This document shows positions 8,424 through 17,711 of a DNA stretch of 54,454 bases, in pieces (position 1 is the stretch's first letter; every line of letters starts with the position of its first letter). The stretch is from assembly GCA_016721865.1 (NCBI GenBank), contig JADKHF010000017.1, forward strand, positions 1 through 54,454, given 5' to 3'. The translations under genes and the position numbers were made by a program. The notes beneath the pieces were generated by a model, which saw only the letters and a list, made by a program, of their open reading frames with translations, made no database searches and was not told where the DNA came from. The DNA is from Nitrosomonas sp. GTDB taxonomy: Bacteria; Pseudomonadota; Gammaproteobacteria; Burkholderiales; Nitrosomonadaceae.

Positions 8424-9599
8424 TGTAGTCTCTCAAATGTTTATACATTCAAACAGCGGCCTGTGATTGCGTCATGGCGTTACGGGCACGCTGAATTTTT
8501 CGCAAAATTTCTTCACCTCTGGCATTCCAAACATAACGTTTTGGATTTTGATTGCGGTCAGCCAAATAGGTGAGAATTTTATCGGCCAATTCCTTGATCG
8601 AAGCAAAGCTGCCACTGACGATCTGGTCAGTCAGATCGCGGAAAAAACGCTCAACCAGGTTAAGCCATGAGGACGAAGTTGGCGTGAAGTGCATGTGGAA
8701 TCTGGGGTGCTTGGCCAGCCATGCTTTTACCTCGGGATGCTTGTGGGTTGCGTAATTATCGGCAATCAGATGGATATCCAAATCTTTCGGTGTTTCCCGC
8801 TCGATTTTCTTGAGGAATGCCAGCCACTCCTGATGCCGGTGTTGTTCGGCGATAGTCGTGATCAGTTTACCCTCCAGATAGTTTAGCGCAGCAAACAAGG
8901 TCAGAGTGCCGTGGCGAATATAATCGTGCGTTGTGGTCTTGATATGTCCGATGCCCAGCGGCAATCCCGGTTGGGTACGCTCCAGCGCCTGACATTGTGA
9001 TTTCTCGTCGCAGCACAGCACCAGTGCTTTTTCCGGTGGATTGAGATACAGGCCGATGACATCCCAGAATTTTTCCTCGAAATGCGCATCGTTCGACAGC
9101 TTAAAGGTTCGGGTCAGGTGTGGCTTGATGTCGTTTGCAGCCCACAAGCGTTGTACGCTGGCCGTTGAAATGCCCGCCGCTCGCGCCATAGTGCGGCAAC
9201 TCCAGCGCACCGGATTAGCGGGCGGGCGCGTTACTGTCTCCAACACTTTCTTGACCGCCGTATCGGACAACGAAGGCTTGCGGCCACGTCCGGGCGCATC
9301 CGTTAGACCAGCCATCGTTCCTTGGCAAAACGCTGACACCAGTGACTACCGTCACACGTGTCACACCAGCTTTCGCACCGAAAGCTATCTGGATGTCCTT
9401 CAGCCCTCAGCAAAATGATTTGTGCGCGCTGCCGATCTCGTACTGACATGGTGCTAGCACGTAACCGCCTATCCTTCTCTCGTTTCTCTTCCTCATCAAG
9501 GATAATCTTTGTCTTTACCATGATTCGCTCCTCAAAACAGTTTGTGCTTCGAGTATAAGCAAAATCAGAATAATGCAAATTCATTTACGAGACACTACA
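8424..9599 (-). mobile_element. IS630-family insertion sequence, copy 1
   Basis: The termini are TGTAGTCTCTCAAATG on the left and the inverse of TGTAGTGTCTCGTAAATG on the right. CTAG lies outside both ends, in line with the TA duplication of IS630/Tc1-mariner elements. It inserted at the start of the aminotransferase relic, separating it from the gtrA-like gene. Confidence 0.8.
8449..9521 (-). pseudogene. IS630-family transposase, frameshifted
   Basis: The N-terminal frame (start ATG at 9521, MVKTKIILDEEEK, GGAG eight bases upstream) holds the start of the helix-turn-helix region. It breaks near 9310-9395, and the rest (8449-9339) continues in another frame. The DDE catalytic part is complete: CCDEKSQCQ (Asp), LIADNYATHK (Asp) and LVERFFRDL (Glu). 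Copy 2 reads through the broken HTH part, so this copy carries small indels at 9300-9400. Confidence 0.85.
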
Positions 9600-9627
9600 C
9601 TAGCCGTATTAGGTTGTGGCTGGTGTT

Positions 9628-10041
9628 TCATCGATTAGCTTTTTTATTTTCAAGATTTTCACTAAAAACAAAAAATTTGAATGCAATAAATAAAAATCCG
9701 GCGACTATAAAGATAGCAGCGCCTTGTACCCATTGGTGCGGGTAATGATAGTGATCAACAAATATCAAAAGTAGAAAATAATTGAGAGAGTAGCCCATCA
9801 TATGTGCAATTGCAAAACGAATAGTAGAACTGACCCAATAACCATTGTGTTGAAAAGTCCACTTGCGATTAGCCAAATAACTGATAGTTGCGCCACATAA
9901 ATATAAAAATGTCATTACAAGTTTAGGTTCAGCGCCAAAGAAAGTAATTAACAGATAAACGCAATACCAGCTTAAATTGGTTACAACACCAATCAGGCCG
10001 TAGCGGAACAATTGCGTTAAGGATTTAGCCAACAATAACAC
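9628..10041 (-). CDS. GtrA-like membrane protein
   Basis: 137 residues with four hydrophobic helices, matching the GtrA family, small inner-membrane proteins thought to help move lipid-linked sugars in O-antigen or teichoic-acid modification. Typical features are the N-terminal LFRYGLIGVVTNLSWY and the loop SYLANRKWTF. The start is a GTG at 10041 inside the end of the preceding reading frame, so it was probably translationally coupled to it. Downstream it would lead into the sugar aminotransferase, now separated by IS630 and the relic. Confidence 0.85.
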   Translation of the reverse strand: MLLLAKSLTQLFRYGLIGVVTNLSWYCVYLLITFFGAEPKLVMTFLYLCGATISYLANRKWTFQHNGYWVSSTIRFAIAHMMGYSLNYFLLLIFVDHYHYPHQWVQGAAIFIVAGFLFIAFKFFVFSENLENKKANR

Positions 10042-10181
10042 CCATGTCTGCGCCTAATACATCAATAAGTCGAGTAGGTATTCCGTAGTAGCGGGAAAGA
10101 TTGGTAGTGTTTTTATTAATCAATGATTGTACGCCGGTATCAGTCGGGGTTTCATCCATTCTAATAATACAATTGCAATAG
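10025..10181 (-). pseudogene. C-terminal fragment of an unidentified gene upstream of gtrA
   Basis: An open minus-strand frame of about 52 codons ends at a TAA that overlaps the GTG start of the gtrA-like gene; it contains IIRMDETPTDTG and SRYYGIPTRLIDVLGADM. The composition looks coding, but I do not recognise the family. It is cut on its 5' side at about 10182, where sequence typical of an IS21-family end (TGTCAATGCCAAATTAACCC) begins. It is probably the last part of a polysaccharide gene. Confidence 0.45.
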
Positions 10182-10896
10182 TGTCAATGCCAAATTAACC
10201 CCCAAATTCCGCGATTGAATATTTATCCTCTTCCTTTGGAGCACCGAAGCAGGTTCGTGGGAGTATTAGGCGACAATTATCTTGACCGGTTGAGTGAAAG
10301 TATCAGTATGAGTTCTTTCCTATATAAGGAGTAAGAACTTGCCTGGAAAACATATCACTCATCAACAGGAAGCTATTTATATGAAGAATCGTCAGATAGG
10401 GCATGGTCAGGAGACTGCGGCTGCGAAAGCGGGGGTAAGTATCCGCAGTGGCCGCAGGATTGAGAAAGGCGTTCGGGTGGAGAGGTCGCAACGGCAATGG
10501 CGCACGCGCCAGGATCCTTTTGCGCTGGTTTGGGAGGCCGAATTGGTTCCATTGCTGTACCGGGAACCTGAACTGACCGGGACTACGCTTTGGGAGTACT
10601 TGGATGATCGATATCCCGGTCAATACCCGGAGAAGTTGCTCAGAAGCTTGCAGCGCCGTGTAAAACACTGGCGCGCAACGCAAGGTCCCGGTAAGGCTGT
10701 CATGTTTTGCCAGTCGGTGCCTGCCGGGCACCAGGGGTTGTCCGATTTTACCCGGCCGCGCACGGCAATTACGATTGCAGGTAAGCCATTTGATCACCTG
10801 CTGTATCAGTTTCGTCTGGCTTATAGTCATTGGCGTGCTGTTCATATCATCCGGGGCGGGGAAAGTTATAGTGCGTTGGCCGATGGATTGCATAAA
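10182..10896 (+). mobile_element. IS21-family element, left part only
   Basis: It starts with a terminus resembling IS21-family ends and contains the 5' half of istA. The element is interrupted by an IS5-family insertion at 10897, and no continuation of istA or istB appears on the far side, where IS630 copy 2 begins at once. The right half is therefore lost. Confidence 0.6.
10339..10893 (+). pseudogene. istA: IS21-family transposase IstA, truncated
   Basis: About 185 residues of the IstA N-terminus: the start MPGKHITHQQEAIYMKNR and the helix-turn-helix AAAKAGVSIRSGRRIEKG are characteristic, followed by the start of the integrase core region. The start is a TTG at 10339 with AAGGAG upstream. 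It ends where the IS5-family element entered at CTAG (10897-10900). The DDE residues are missing, so it is not functional. Confidence 0.8.
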
Positions 10897-10900
10897 CTAG

Positions 10901-11716
10901 GGGGCGTTAACAATTAACGTAATTTCTGCAATAATTTACCAATAGATTGAATATGAACGTGAATTAATGATGATCAGGAATGTGTTGATTGATGAGCAGT
11001 GGAAACGAATAGAACCCTTGTTGTCGGGCAAACCCAGTGATTGCGGGGTAACAGGGAAATAACGCTTGTTCCTGGAAGCCGTACTGTGGGTTTGCCGCAC
11101 AGGCGCACCATGGCGCGATCTGCCAGAAGCTCTGGGGAGCTGGCATACCGTGTACACACGTTATAATCGATGGTCTAAAAAGGGCCGTTGGGAAGCGATA
11201 TTCAAGACCTTATCAGAGGCCAGCGACTTTGAATATTTAATGATCGACGGTTCGATTGTTCAACTGCATCAGCATGGTGCTCCCCCCAAAAAAAACAACA
11301 GGAAGAGGCGGTTGGAAAATCAAGAGGCGGTCTGAGTACCAAAATACAGCAGTTGATGCTCTGGGCAATCCTGTTAGACTGCGACTGACAGAAGGACAGC
11401 CTCGAGTACGGCCAGGCAAACGCACTGATTGAGCAGATTCAAGCCGATTATATTTTGCGGACAAAGGCTATGACGGTGACGAGCTTATTAATAACATTGA
11501 AGCGTCAGGGCAGTAGCGGTAATTCCTCCTCGACAAACCGTATAGTTCAGCGGGAGTATGATCGAGAAATTTATAAAGAACGAAACCTGGTCGAACGCCT
11601 GTTTCAGAAGCAGTTTCGCCGAATTGCAACACGGTATGAACGATTAAAACGAAACTATCAAGCCATGCTATATTTGGCTAGCTCGATGATATGGCTGGCT
11701 TAATTGTTAACGCCCC
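10901..11716 (+). mobile_element. IS5-family element (IS427-like)
   Basis: Inverted ends GGGGCGTTAACAATTAA and its complement (at 11701-11716) are flanked on both sides by CTAG, consistent with the TA/CTAG targets of the IS427 group of IS5. It inserted into istA of the IS21 element. The same CTAG on its right side was then used by IS630 copy 2. Confidence 0.8.
10967..11703 (+). pseudogene. IS5-family transposase, degenerate
   Basis: Recognisable blocks lie in different frames: VLIDEQWKRIEPLLSGK at the N-terminus; LEAVLWVCRTGAPWRDLPE and YLMIDGSIVQLHQHG (first Asp) at 11066-11335; and LVERLFQKQFRRIATRYERL with LKRNYQAMLYLASSMIWLA at the C-terminus (11455-11703). Several frameshifts separate them and the middle DDE segment is damaged. 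The element is non-autonomous as sequenced. Confidence 0.8.
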
Positions 11717-11720
11717 CTAG

Positions 11721-12901
11721 TGTATCGTCTCTCAAATGTTTACACATTCAAGCAGTGGCCTGCGATTGCATCATGGCATTACGGGCACGCTGAATTTTCC
11801 GCAGAATTTCTTCGCCACCGGCATTCCAGACATAACGTTTGGGATTTTAATTGCGGTCAGCCAAATAGATAAAGATTCTATCTGCCAGTTCCTTAACTGA
11901 AACAAAGCTGCCACCGACGATCTGGTCAGTCAGATCGCGGAAGAAACGCTCGACCAGGGTAAGCCATGAGAATGAAGTTGGCGTGAAGTACATGTGGAAT
12001 CTGGGGTGCCTGGCCAGCCAGGCGTTTACCTCGGAATGTTTGTGGGTTGCGTAATTGTCGGCAATCAGATGGATATCCAAATCTTTCGGTGTTTCCCGTT
12101 CGATTTTCTTGAGGAATGCCAGCCATTCCTGATGCCGGTGTTGTTCGGAGATGGTCGTGATCAATTTCCCCTCCAGATAGTTTAGTGCAGCAAACAAAGT
12201 TAAAGTGCCATGACGAATATAATCGTGCGTTGTGGTCTTGATATGTCCGATGCCCAGCGGCAAGCCCGGCTGGGTGCGCTCCAACGCCTGACATTGTGAT
12301 TTCTCGTCGCAGCACAGCACCAGCGCTTTTCCGGTGGACTGAGATACAGGCCGATGACATCCCAGAATTTTTCCTCGAAATGCGCATCGTTCGACAGCTT
12401 GAAGGTTCGGGTCAGGTGCGGCTTGATGTCGTTTGCAGCCCACAAGCGTTGCACGCTGGCCGTCGAAATGCCCGCCGCTCGCGCCATAGTGCGGCAACTC
12501 CAGCGTCCCAGGTTGGCGGGCGGGCGCGTTACTGTCTCCAGCACTTTCTTGACCGCCGTATCGGACAACGAAGGCTTGCGGCCACGTCCGGGCGCATCCG
12601 TTAGACCAGCCAATCGTTCCTTGGCAAAACGCTGACACCAATAACTTACGGTCACACGTGTCACACCAGCTTTCGCACCGAAAGCTATCTGGGTATGTCC
12701 TTCAGCCCTCAGCAAAATGATTTGTGCGCACTGCCGATCTCGTACTGACACGGTGCTGGCACGTAACCGCCTATCCAGCTCTTGTTTCTCTTCCTCATCA
12801 AGGATAATCTTTGTCTTTACCATGATTCGCTCCTCAAAACAGTTTGTGCTTCGAGTATAAGCAAAATCAGAATAATGTAAATTCATTTGTAAGACACTAC
12901 A
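11721..12901 (-). mobile_element. IS630-family insertion sequence, copy 2
   Basis: Near-identical to copy 1 (8424-9599), with the same termini. The left end abuts the CTAG that also bounds the IS5 element; the right flank is TTAG. The element therefore entered the edge of another insertion, a nested arrangement. Confidence 0.8.
11748..12823 (-). pseudogene. IS630-family transposase, frameshift and in-frame stop
   Basis: The N-terminal half (from MVKTKIILDEEEK, start 12823) reads through the HTH domain (HTQIAFGAKAGVTRVTVSYW) to LYLSPPEK, where one T is missing relative to copy 1. The frame then resumes with ALVLCCDEKSQCQ and runs to LADRN, where the CAA present in copy 1 is TAA; about 30 further codons match copy 1 after the stop. 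DDE residues are present. Comparing the two copies gives the intact parent, about 355 residues. Confidence 0.85.
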
Positions 12902-13200
12902 TTAGAGAACCAGCTTGCGAGCGTGCCGCACGACCTTGCCTGGCAGATAAAACAGTCTCCAACGCACTGTTACCACGCGATAGCGCTGCCAATCGCCACC
13001 CAGGACAGAATGTTTGAACAGGACAAACAAATTATGGGCAATCACGCCGATACGAAAGAAAGCTGCATTCGCCTTAAATTGTCCGCATGGCATACGTTCC
13101 ATAACAAAGCCGATCTTCAGCTCTTTGATACCATTTTCGGAGACTTCACTGCGGTTTCGATACCAATCAAGGTAGTCTCGGCCGATTCGGTTCGGTTGCT
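12902..13200 (-). pseudogene. IS1380-family transposase, C-terminal fragment
   Basis: One frame reads RDYLDWYRNRSEVSENGIKE, ELKIGFVMERMPCGQFKANA, FFRIGVIAHNLFVLFK and VRWRLFYLPGKVVRHARKLV, the end of IS1380-type transposases (conserved MPCGQF..N and final RW.L...GK.VRH). The N-terminal catalytic part is absent. It is bounded by IS630 copy 2 on one side and an IS30 fragment on the other. Confidence 0.7.
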
Positions 13201-13217
13201 TGCAACAACGCGCGGAT

Positions 13218-13790
13218 TCAATTTCGAAGTGCAGCGCCTAACGGTGGTTTGGTGTAGCGCACCGTCTTCCCGAAGAAGACCTCAAACGGGGTTCTGAATC
13301 CAAGTACTTTGCGTGGCCGATGGTTGAGTCTATCCACCGCCCATTGCACTTGTTCTTGGGTAACCTCAACCAATTCCATCCCCTTGGGGAAATACTGTCG
13401 CAATAGCCCATTGCTGTTCTCATTCAAGCCACGCTCCCATGAATGGTAGGGGTGGGCGAAATATACATCCGCATCGAGTTCCGCCGCGATGGTTTCATGC
13501 TCCGCAAACTCTTTCCCGTTGTCGAATGTCATGGTGTAGCACTTGCCTTTATGGGGGCGAAGCAGTCGCGTTACCGCTGCTGTCACGCTCCGTGCATGTT
13601 TGCCGGGCACTTGGGCTATAAGAATATAGCGCGACTTTCTCTCGGCCATTGTAACCAATGCGCCTTGATGACTCTTGCTGATTACGGTGTCGCCCTCCGA
13701 GCCGCCTATACGGTCCTTCTGATCCACAATCTCCATTGGCTCGTTCCACCTGGTCGGATGCGTTGGCATCAAAAAAACGCCGCCACAATA
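13218..13790 (-). pseudogene. IS30-family transposase, C-terminal half
   Basis: About 185 residues of the IS30 integrase domain: EGDTVISKSHQGALVTM (first Asp), TMTFDNGKEFAEHE (second Asp), AHPYHSWERGLNENSNGL (Glu) and the closing NHRPRKVLGFRTPFEVFF. The N-terminal HTH half is missing, cut near 13790 where IS4-like sequence begins. Catalytic residues remain, but there is no DNA-binding domain. Confidence 0.8.
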
Positions 13791-13820
13791 TTCGCGAGAG
13801 CTTTCCTCACTTAGTAGACC

Positions 13821-14729
13821 ATGCCCGAACGGTTTGTCGATATGGCCAATCTTGGCAAAAGAAGCCTAATTGCGATTGATGCCTCTTACCATAAGGAGTC
13901 GGCACACTATCATCCGGTCTACCCAAAGTGCGGTGGAACCGACAACCCAAAAGGACATCTATTAATGACGTTTTATGATTTACGAAAAGGTATCCCTCTG
14001 GATGTTAAAACAGAAACAGCCTCCATTGGTGAAATGCGCGTCATCAAAGAAGCGCTTGATGATAGTTGTTGGATGACAATCGAAAATGCCCTGTACAGTG
14101 TTGACAGAGGCTTTATTGATGCACGGTACTGGGATGCCCGCAAAGCAAAAATATCAGGCGACAATGATCACACGATTTAAAAGCATTATCGCCTACACCC
14201 CAGTTACATCACTCCCAATTGCAAATCTGCCCTGCAACGAAGGCGTGATCACAGATAGGAAGTGACATTAAGGTTATCCAAACAACGCTGGCGGCGTATT
14301 GAATTTATCGGGCCTAAAGGAGAAGAGTATGCCTACTTGACGAACGATTTTAGTTTAGAGCCGGGCGAACTGGCTTTTATCTACCACCGACGCTGGGATG
14401 AAGAAAAGTTCTTTGATAACTTCAAGAATGATTTGGCCGGTGCTAAAGCCTGGGGAAAAACCCCAATAGCCATTGAACAACAAACCATCATCGGACTTAT
14501 CACTTACTTGCTAACGCGTTTATTTTTGGACCAACAGTTCGAAGACCCGGCGCTAGAAAATGGGAATACGACGCAATCTAATAAGCATCAAAAGAAAATA
14601 GAAACCTATAAAAAAGAAGGCGGCATTCGCTTGAGAGCATACTGGCAACAGCTGTCGAAGATTCCAATTCAAGTGGGGCGGTTTTTTAAATACTGCTTTA
14701 TGAAAAAAATCGTCTCCAGAGCTCTATGA
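13821..14729 (+). pseudogene. IS4-family transposase, frameshifted
   Basis: Two blocks. The first (13821-14180) contains SLIAIDASYHK (Asp), GIPLDVKTET and YSVDRGFIDARYWDARKAK. The second (14262-14729) contains the IS4 signature Y-x2-R-x3-E-x6-K (YHRRWDEEKFFDNFK) and ends near an IS boundary. They are joined by a middle readable in another frame (ATMITRFKSIIAYTP). No full N-terminal domain is present. Confidence 0.75.
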
Positions 14730-15176
14730 ACAGCAGCTAAAGCCAATATTGGAACGATACCTGTGACTGAACTACGGACACCGTTACCTAGCAGGTGAAT
14801 GTTTCTATGAGATTAATTCTACCAAATCGCTGGTGTGGCGGGACATTCATTTACATTGCGATCCTTGAATCGCGGATCTTGGGTTAAATTTCACACTTTA
14901 TTAACATTTTAATGTTATCCTTAAATCAGGATAAGTTTTATTGCTTATTCTTAGTTACATTACTTAATTACTTCAGAAATCATATCCTATTCTTTTAGAA
15001 GATTAAGTTTGTACAAATAGGTAGTCTTCTAAAAGTATATTTTCTATCTGTGAAACTGTAATTTGTTTCCAGATAATGATTTAAGACTAGGTATGTGGCT
15101 TGTAGCTGATTAAGTTTCTACGTAACGCTGAATATATCCATAAACAACATTTGAATTCAATACAAAGGAGATTGTC
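14730..15176. other. Intergenic stretch without recognisable gene
   Basis: About 450 AT-rich bases between the IS4 remnant and the small lipoprotein gene. I see no ORF with coding character, no strong hairpin and no IS terminus that I can name. The last 20 bases hold the AAAGGAG ribosome-binding site of the next gene. Confidence 0.5.
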
Positions 15177-15398
15177 ATGAAATATTCGCTTATTGCTGTT
15201 GTACTGATAGCCATAATGTTAACCGCGTGTAAAGGCGAGGGTAAGCCCGGTCAATACCCGCCAAGTCTCTATAAAGAAAGAGAAGGTGTGTTAACTGATG
15301 CCGAACTTGAAAAAATAAACAAGAAAGCGCTGTCAAGGAAGATAAAGGAAGCACAAGCAAGGAAGATGAATAAAATATCTGTGCTGTTGATTCTTTAA
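15177..15398 (+). CDS. Small putative lipoprotein
   Basis: 73 residues with a typical lipobox: a short basic start, a hydrophobic core (LIAVVLIAIMLTAC) and Cys at about 18, then a hydrophilic lysine- and glutamate-rich tail. AAAGGAG lies eight bases before the ATG. It was probably exported and lipid-anchored; the function is unknown. The last residues (KISVLLIL) are unlike the rest, so the tail could be the product of a frameshift. A hairpin at 15533-15558 may end the transcript. Confidence 0.6.
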   Translation: MKYSLIAVVLIAIMLTACKGEGKPGQYPPSLYKEREGVLTDAELEKINKKALSRKIKEAQARKMNKISVLLIL

Positions 15399-15532
15399 GA
15401 TTTTTAAGATTCTAAAGAGAGTCGATTCTGAAGCAACAGCGACAAGCTGAAGAAACAAATAATTCAACATATTATTGTACGGTGATAAAAAGCATTAACA
15501 AGTACATGGATTATTAAAGCTTGTTCTCCAAA

Positions 15533-15558
15533 CGACCCTGGTGAAATACCCAGGGTCG
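15533..15558 (+). terminator. Hairpin, possible terminator after the lipoprotein gene
   Basis: A perfect 9-bp stem (CGACCCTGG pairing with CCAGGGTCG) with an 8-base loop, followed by only a short T-containing stretch (CATTCTT). GC-rich and isolated, so a terminator or processing structure is plausible; the weak U-tract lowers confidence. Confidence 0.45.
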
Positions 15559-15849
15559 CATTCTTAAAACCAGTATTTAAGCAAATAACCCGCAAACCCT
15601 ATCGCAGGCTATACAGTAATAATTACATTGCACAGCCAGCAATCTCAGTTACTTCTATTTTTTCTTAAGAAAAACGACTCTTGCATTTCTACCAGAATCG
15701 CAGTTAACTCTATAGCTTTTCTTGCAGGACTCCCTTCTTAATAGCCACCACGACGAGGCTCTGCTGTATCTCCAGCAGGATGAGCTTCTTCATCTTCTCA
15801 AGTGGACCCCGGAGTCAAGACAATAATAGATCGAATTTAAGAGGGCATC

Positions 15850-16777
15850 CTATTCATGCAGCGGAACGGCGCTGCCCCGATTCTTTGACTCTATTTCTGA
15901 TGAAATTTTTTCTGTTTTGCTGTATTTGTCGATAATCTTTGCCCCGCCTCCGCTTGCTGTCAGGTAAACCTTGTCCGGTGTGCTGTATTCCAGCGACTGA
16001 TGCAGCCTTTTCGTGTTGTAAAACGTAAAGTATTCTGCCAAACCAAGCATTAAATCAGTCATTGTTGCATACCCTTTCAGGTAAACATCTTCGTGCTTGA
16101 CGCTGCGCCAGAGCCGTTCCACAAAGATATTGTCCGATGCCCTGCCACGCCCATCCATGCTGATGGCAATGTCGCGTGCTTTGAGTGCGCCAATAAAAGC
16201 ATCACTGGTGAACTGGCTGCCTTGATCGGTATTGAATACGTCAGGCACGCCATGCAACTGCAGTGCCTGCTCTAAACAATCCACACAGAATCGACTATCC
16301 AGTGTATTCGATAGCCGCCATGACAGCACTTTACGTGAGTACCAGTCAATGATCGCCACCAGATACACAAACCCTCGCGGCAGGCGAATGTACGTGATGT
16401 CTGTGCTCCACACTTGATTGGGGCGGTCAACCGACACGCCTCTGAGCAAGTACGGATAAATCTTGTGCCGCGGGTGTCGACGACTGGTGTTTTGCCCCGG
16501 CGCCATACCGGCAAGACATAATATGCCCTATCAATCTTTGTACACGCTTGCGGTTGATTATGTGCCCAAAACTTTGCAGATATTGCACAATCTTGCGGCT
16601 ACCGTAAAACGGGTGTCGCGTGTATTCCGCGTCAATTAGTGTCAGTAAAGCCATTTCCTGCTCATCCGGTTGCACAACCAGGCGGGGCGTATATATAGTG
16701 GAACGCGCCACGCCGGTTAGTTCACATTGGCGCATCAGTGGCAATGGCTCCGTCGCGCCGACCCATTGTTTACGCAC
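15850..16777 (-). pseudogene. IS3-family transposase OrfB, one frameshift
   Basis: The N-terminal block (16427-16777, from GTG: MRKQWVGATEPLPLMRQCEL) holds the HTH_21 region with HPFYGSRKIVQYLQ. The main block (15850-16506) holds the integrase core: VWSTDITYIRL (Asp), VFNTDQGSQFTS (Asp), DNIFVERLWRSVKHEDVYL (Glu) and FYNTKRLHQSLEYSTP. They join through a shift near 16500. Otherwise complete, about 305 residues with the family's C-terminal extension. Confidence 0.85.
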
Positions 16778-16779
16778 CG

Positions 16780-16969
16780 CTATTGGCTGATCCCGGACTT
16801 TTTTTTAAGCCAGTCCAATTCCATCTTCAATCGACCGATTTCGGAATACAGTCGTTCCGAACTCGCTGACGGATCAACAGGCTTCACACCACGCTTGGCC
16901 TCAAATAGGCTCGATGCCTGCTCTTGCAGTTCCTTCTTCCATAAACCAACTTGCGTCGGATGTTCCTGT
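16780..16969 (-). pseudogene. IS3-family OrfA, N-terminally deleted
   Basis: The C-terminal two thirds of an IS3 OrfA: HPTQVGLWKKELQEQASSLF followed by a leucine-zipper-like segment (SERLYSEIGRLKMELDWLKK). The HTH start is missing. On the minus strand the tract AAAAAAAAG (16799-16806) is the usual slippery site: a -1 shift there reads KKKVRDQPIAVRKQW straight into OrfB, so the OrfAB fusion signal is preserved even though OrfA is broken. Confidence 0.7.
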
Positions 16970-17271
16970 CCCTTTTTAGCAGGATACCATCTTAATTTAC
17001 TGTCCTGAAAGGAGGGTCCACTATATTCTTCATTTGTCTCTGTTTTAAGTTCCTCTTCTGATTTTGCATGCGGTACTGCAGGATCATCAGCGGGATAAAC
17101 TCCCCCACAAGTGCAAGGAATTAAACCCGAGTGAGATTAAATCTAAACTTTCATGTTTGGCTGTCGTAAAAACAACATCAAGATAAAAATCAAACTATCA
17201 CGCTGATTAGCTAATCATAAATCAAAGCAATTCTGCAAGTACAAAAATATAGTTTCTCACGGAGAAATAGA

Positions 17272-17670
17272 ATGCATGACAAAAATTTGAAATTCTTGGT
17301 AGTGGATGATTTCTCTACTATGCGCAGAATCGTTCGAAACCTTCTGAAAGAACTTGGTTTTGTCAATGTTGACGAAGCTGAAGATGGCGCAGCCGCATTA
17401 CGTAAGCTCCAAAATGGCAATTTTGATTTTATTGTGTCGGACTGGAATATGCCCAATATGGATGGACTGACCATGCTTCAGAATGTCCGTGCCAATGAGG
17501 CACTGAGAAAGATCCCCGTACTCATGGTAACTGCCGAAGCTAAAAAAGAAAATATTGTGGCTGCAGCTCAGGCTGGTGCAAGTGGTTATATCGTAAAACC
17601 ATTCACTGCAGCAACTCTTGAAGAGAAATTAAAAAATTTTCAGAACATGGAAAGTAAAGCATCCGTTTAG
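17272..17670 (+). CDS. cheY: Chemotaxis response regulator CheY
   Basis: A single receiver domain of 132 residues. It carries the signaller to the flagellar switch when phosphorylated. The acidic pair is in FLVVDDFSTMRRI, the phospho-acceptor Asp in FIVSDWNMPNMDGL (about 58), the conserved Thr in VLMVTAEAKKENI and the Lys in YIVKPFTAATLEEK. GGAG lies before the ATG. cheZ follows after 42 bases; no other che genes are in the window, and IS elements flank the pair on both sides. Confidence 0.96.
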   Translation: MHDKNLKFLVVDDFSTMRRIVRNLLKELGFVNVDEAEDGAAALRKLQNGNFDFIVSDWNMPNMDGLTMLQNVRANEALRKIPVLMVTAEAKKENIVAAAQAGASGYIVKPFTAATLEEKLKNFQNMESKASV

Positions 17671-17711
17671 ACAAACATTATCTCTTTTCATAACAAACTA
17701 CCGAGTCCAAA

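Larger units (their letters stand above)
15803..17020 (-). mobile_element. IS3-family insertion sequence
   Basis: Ends share the inverted bases TGGACC(C). It contains orfA and orfB in the usual overlapping arrangement with an A8G slippery tract. I could not see a clear 3-bp target duplication (AAG on the left, CTA on the right). The N-terminal part of orfA is deleted, so the copy is defective. Confidence 0.75.
15738..17125 (-). pseudogene. Small gene split by IS3 (putative secreted protein)
   Basis: The flanks of the IS3 element form one acidic, proline-rich reading frame. The upstream side (17021-17125) reads CTCGGVYPADDPAVPHAKSE and EEELKTETNEEY. The downstream side (15738-15800) reads EDEEAHPAGDTAEPRRGGY and then TAA. 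No clear start codon remains. The double Cys near the start could belong to a lipobox, but the signal sequence is not evident. I do not recognise the family. Confidence 0.35.
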
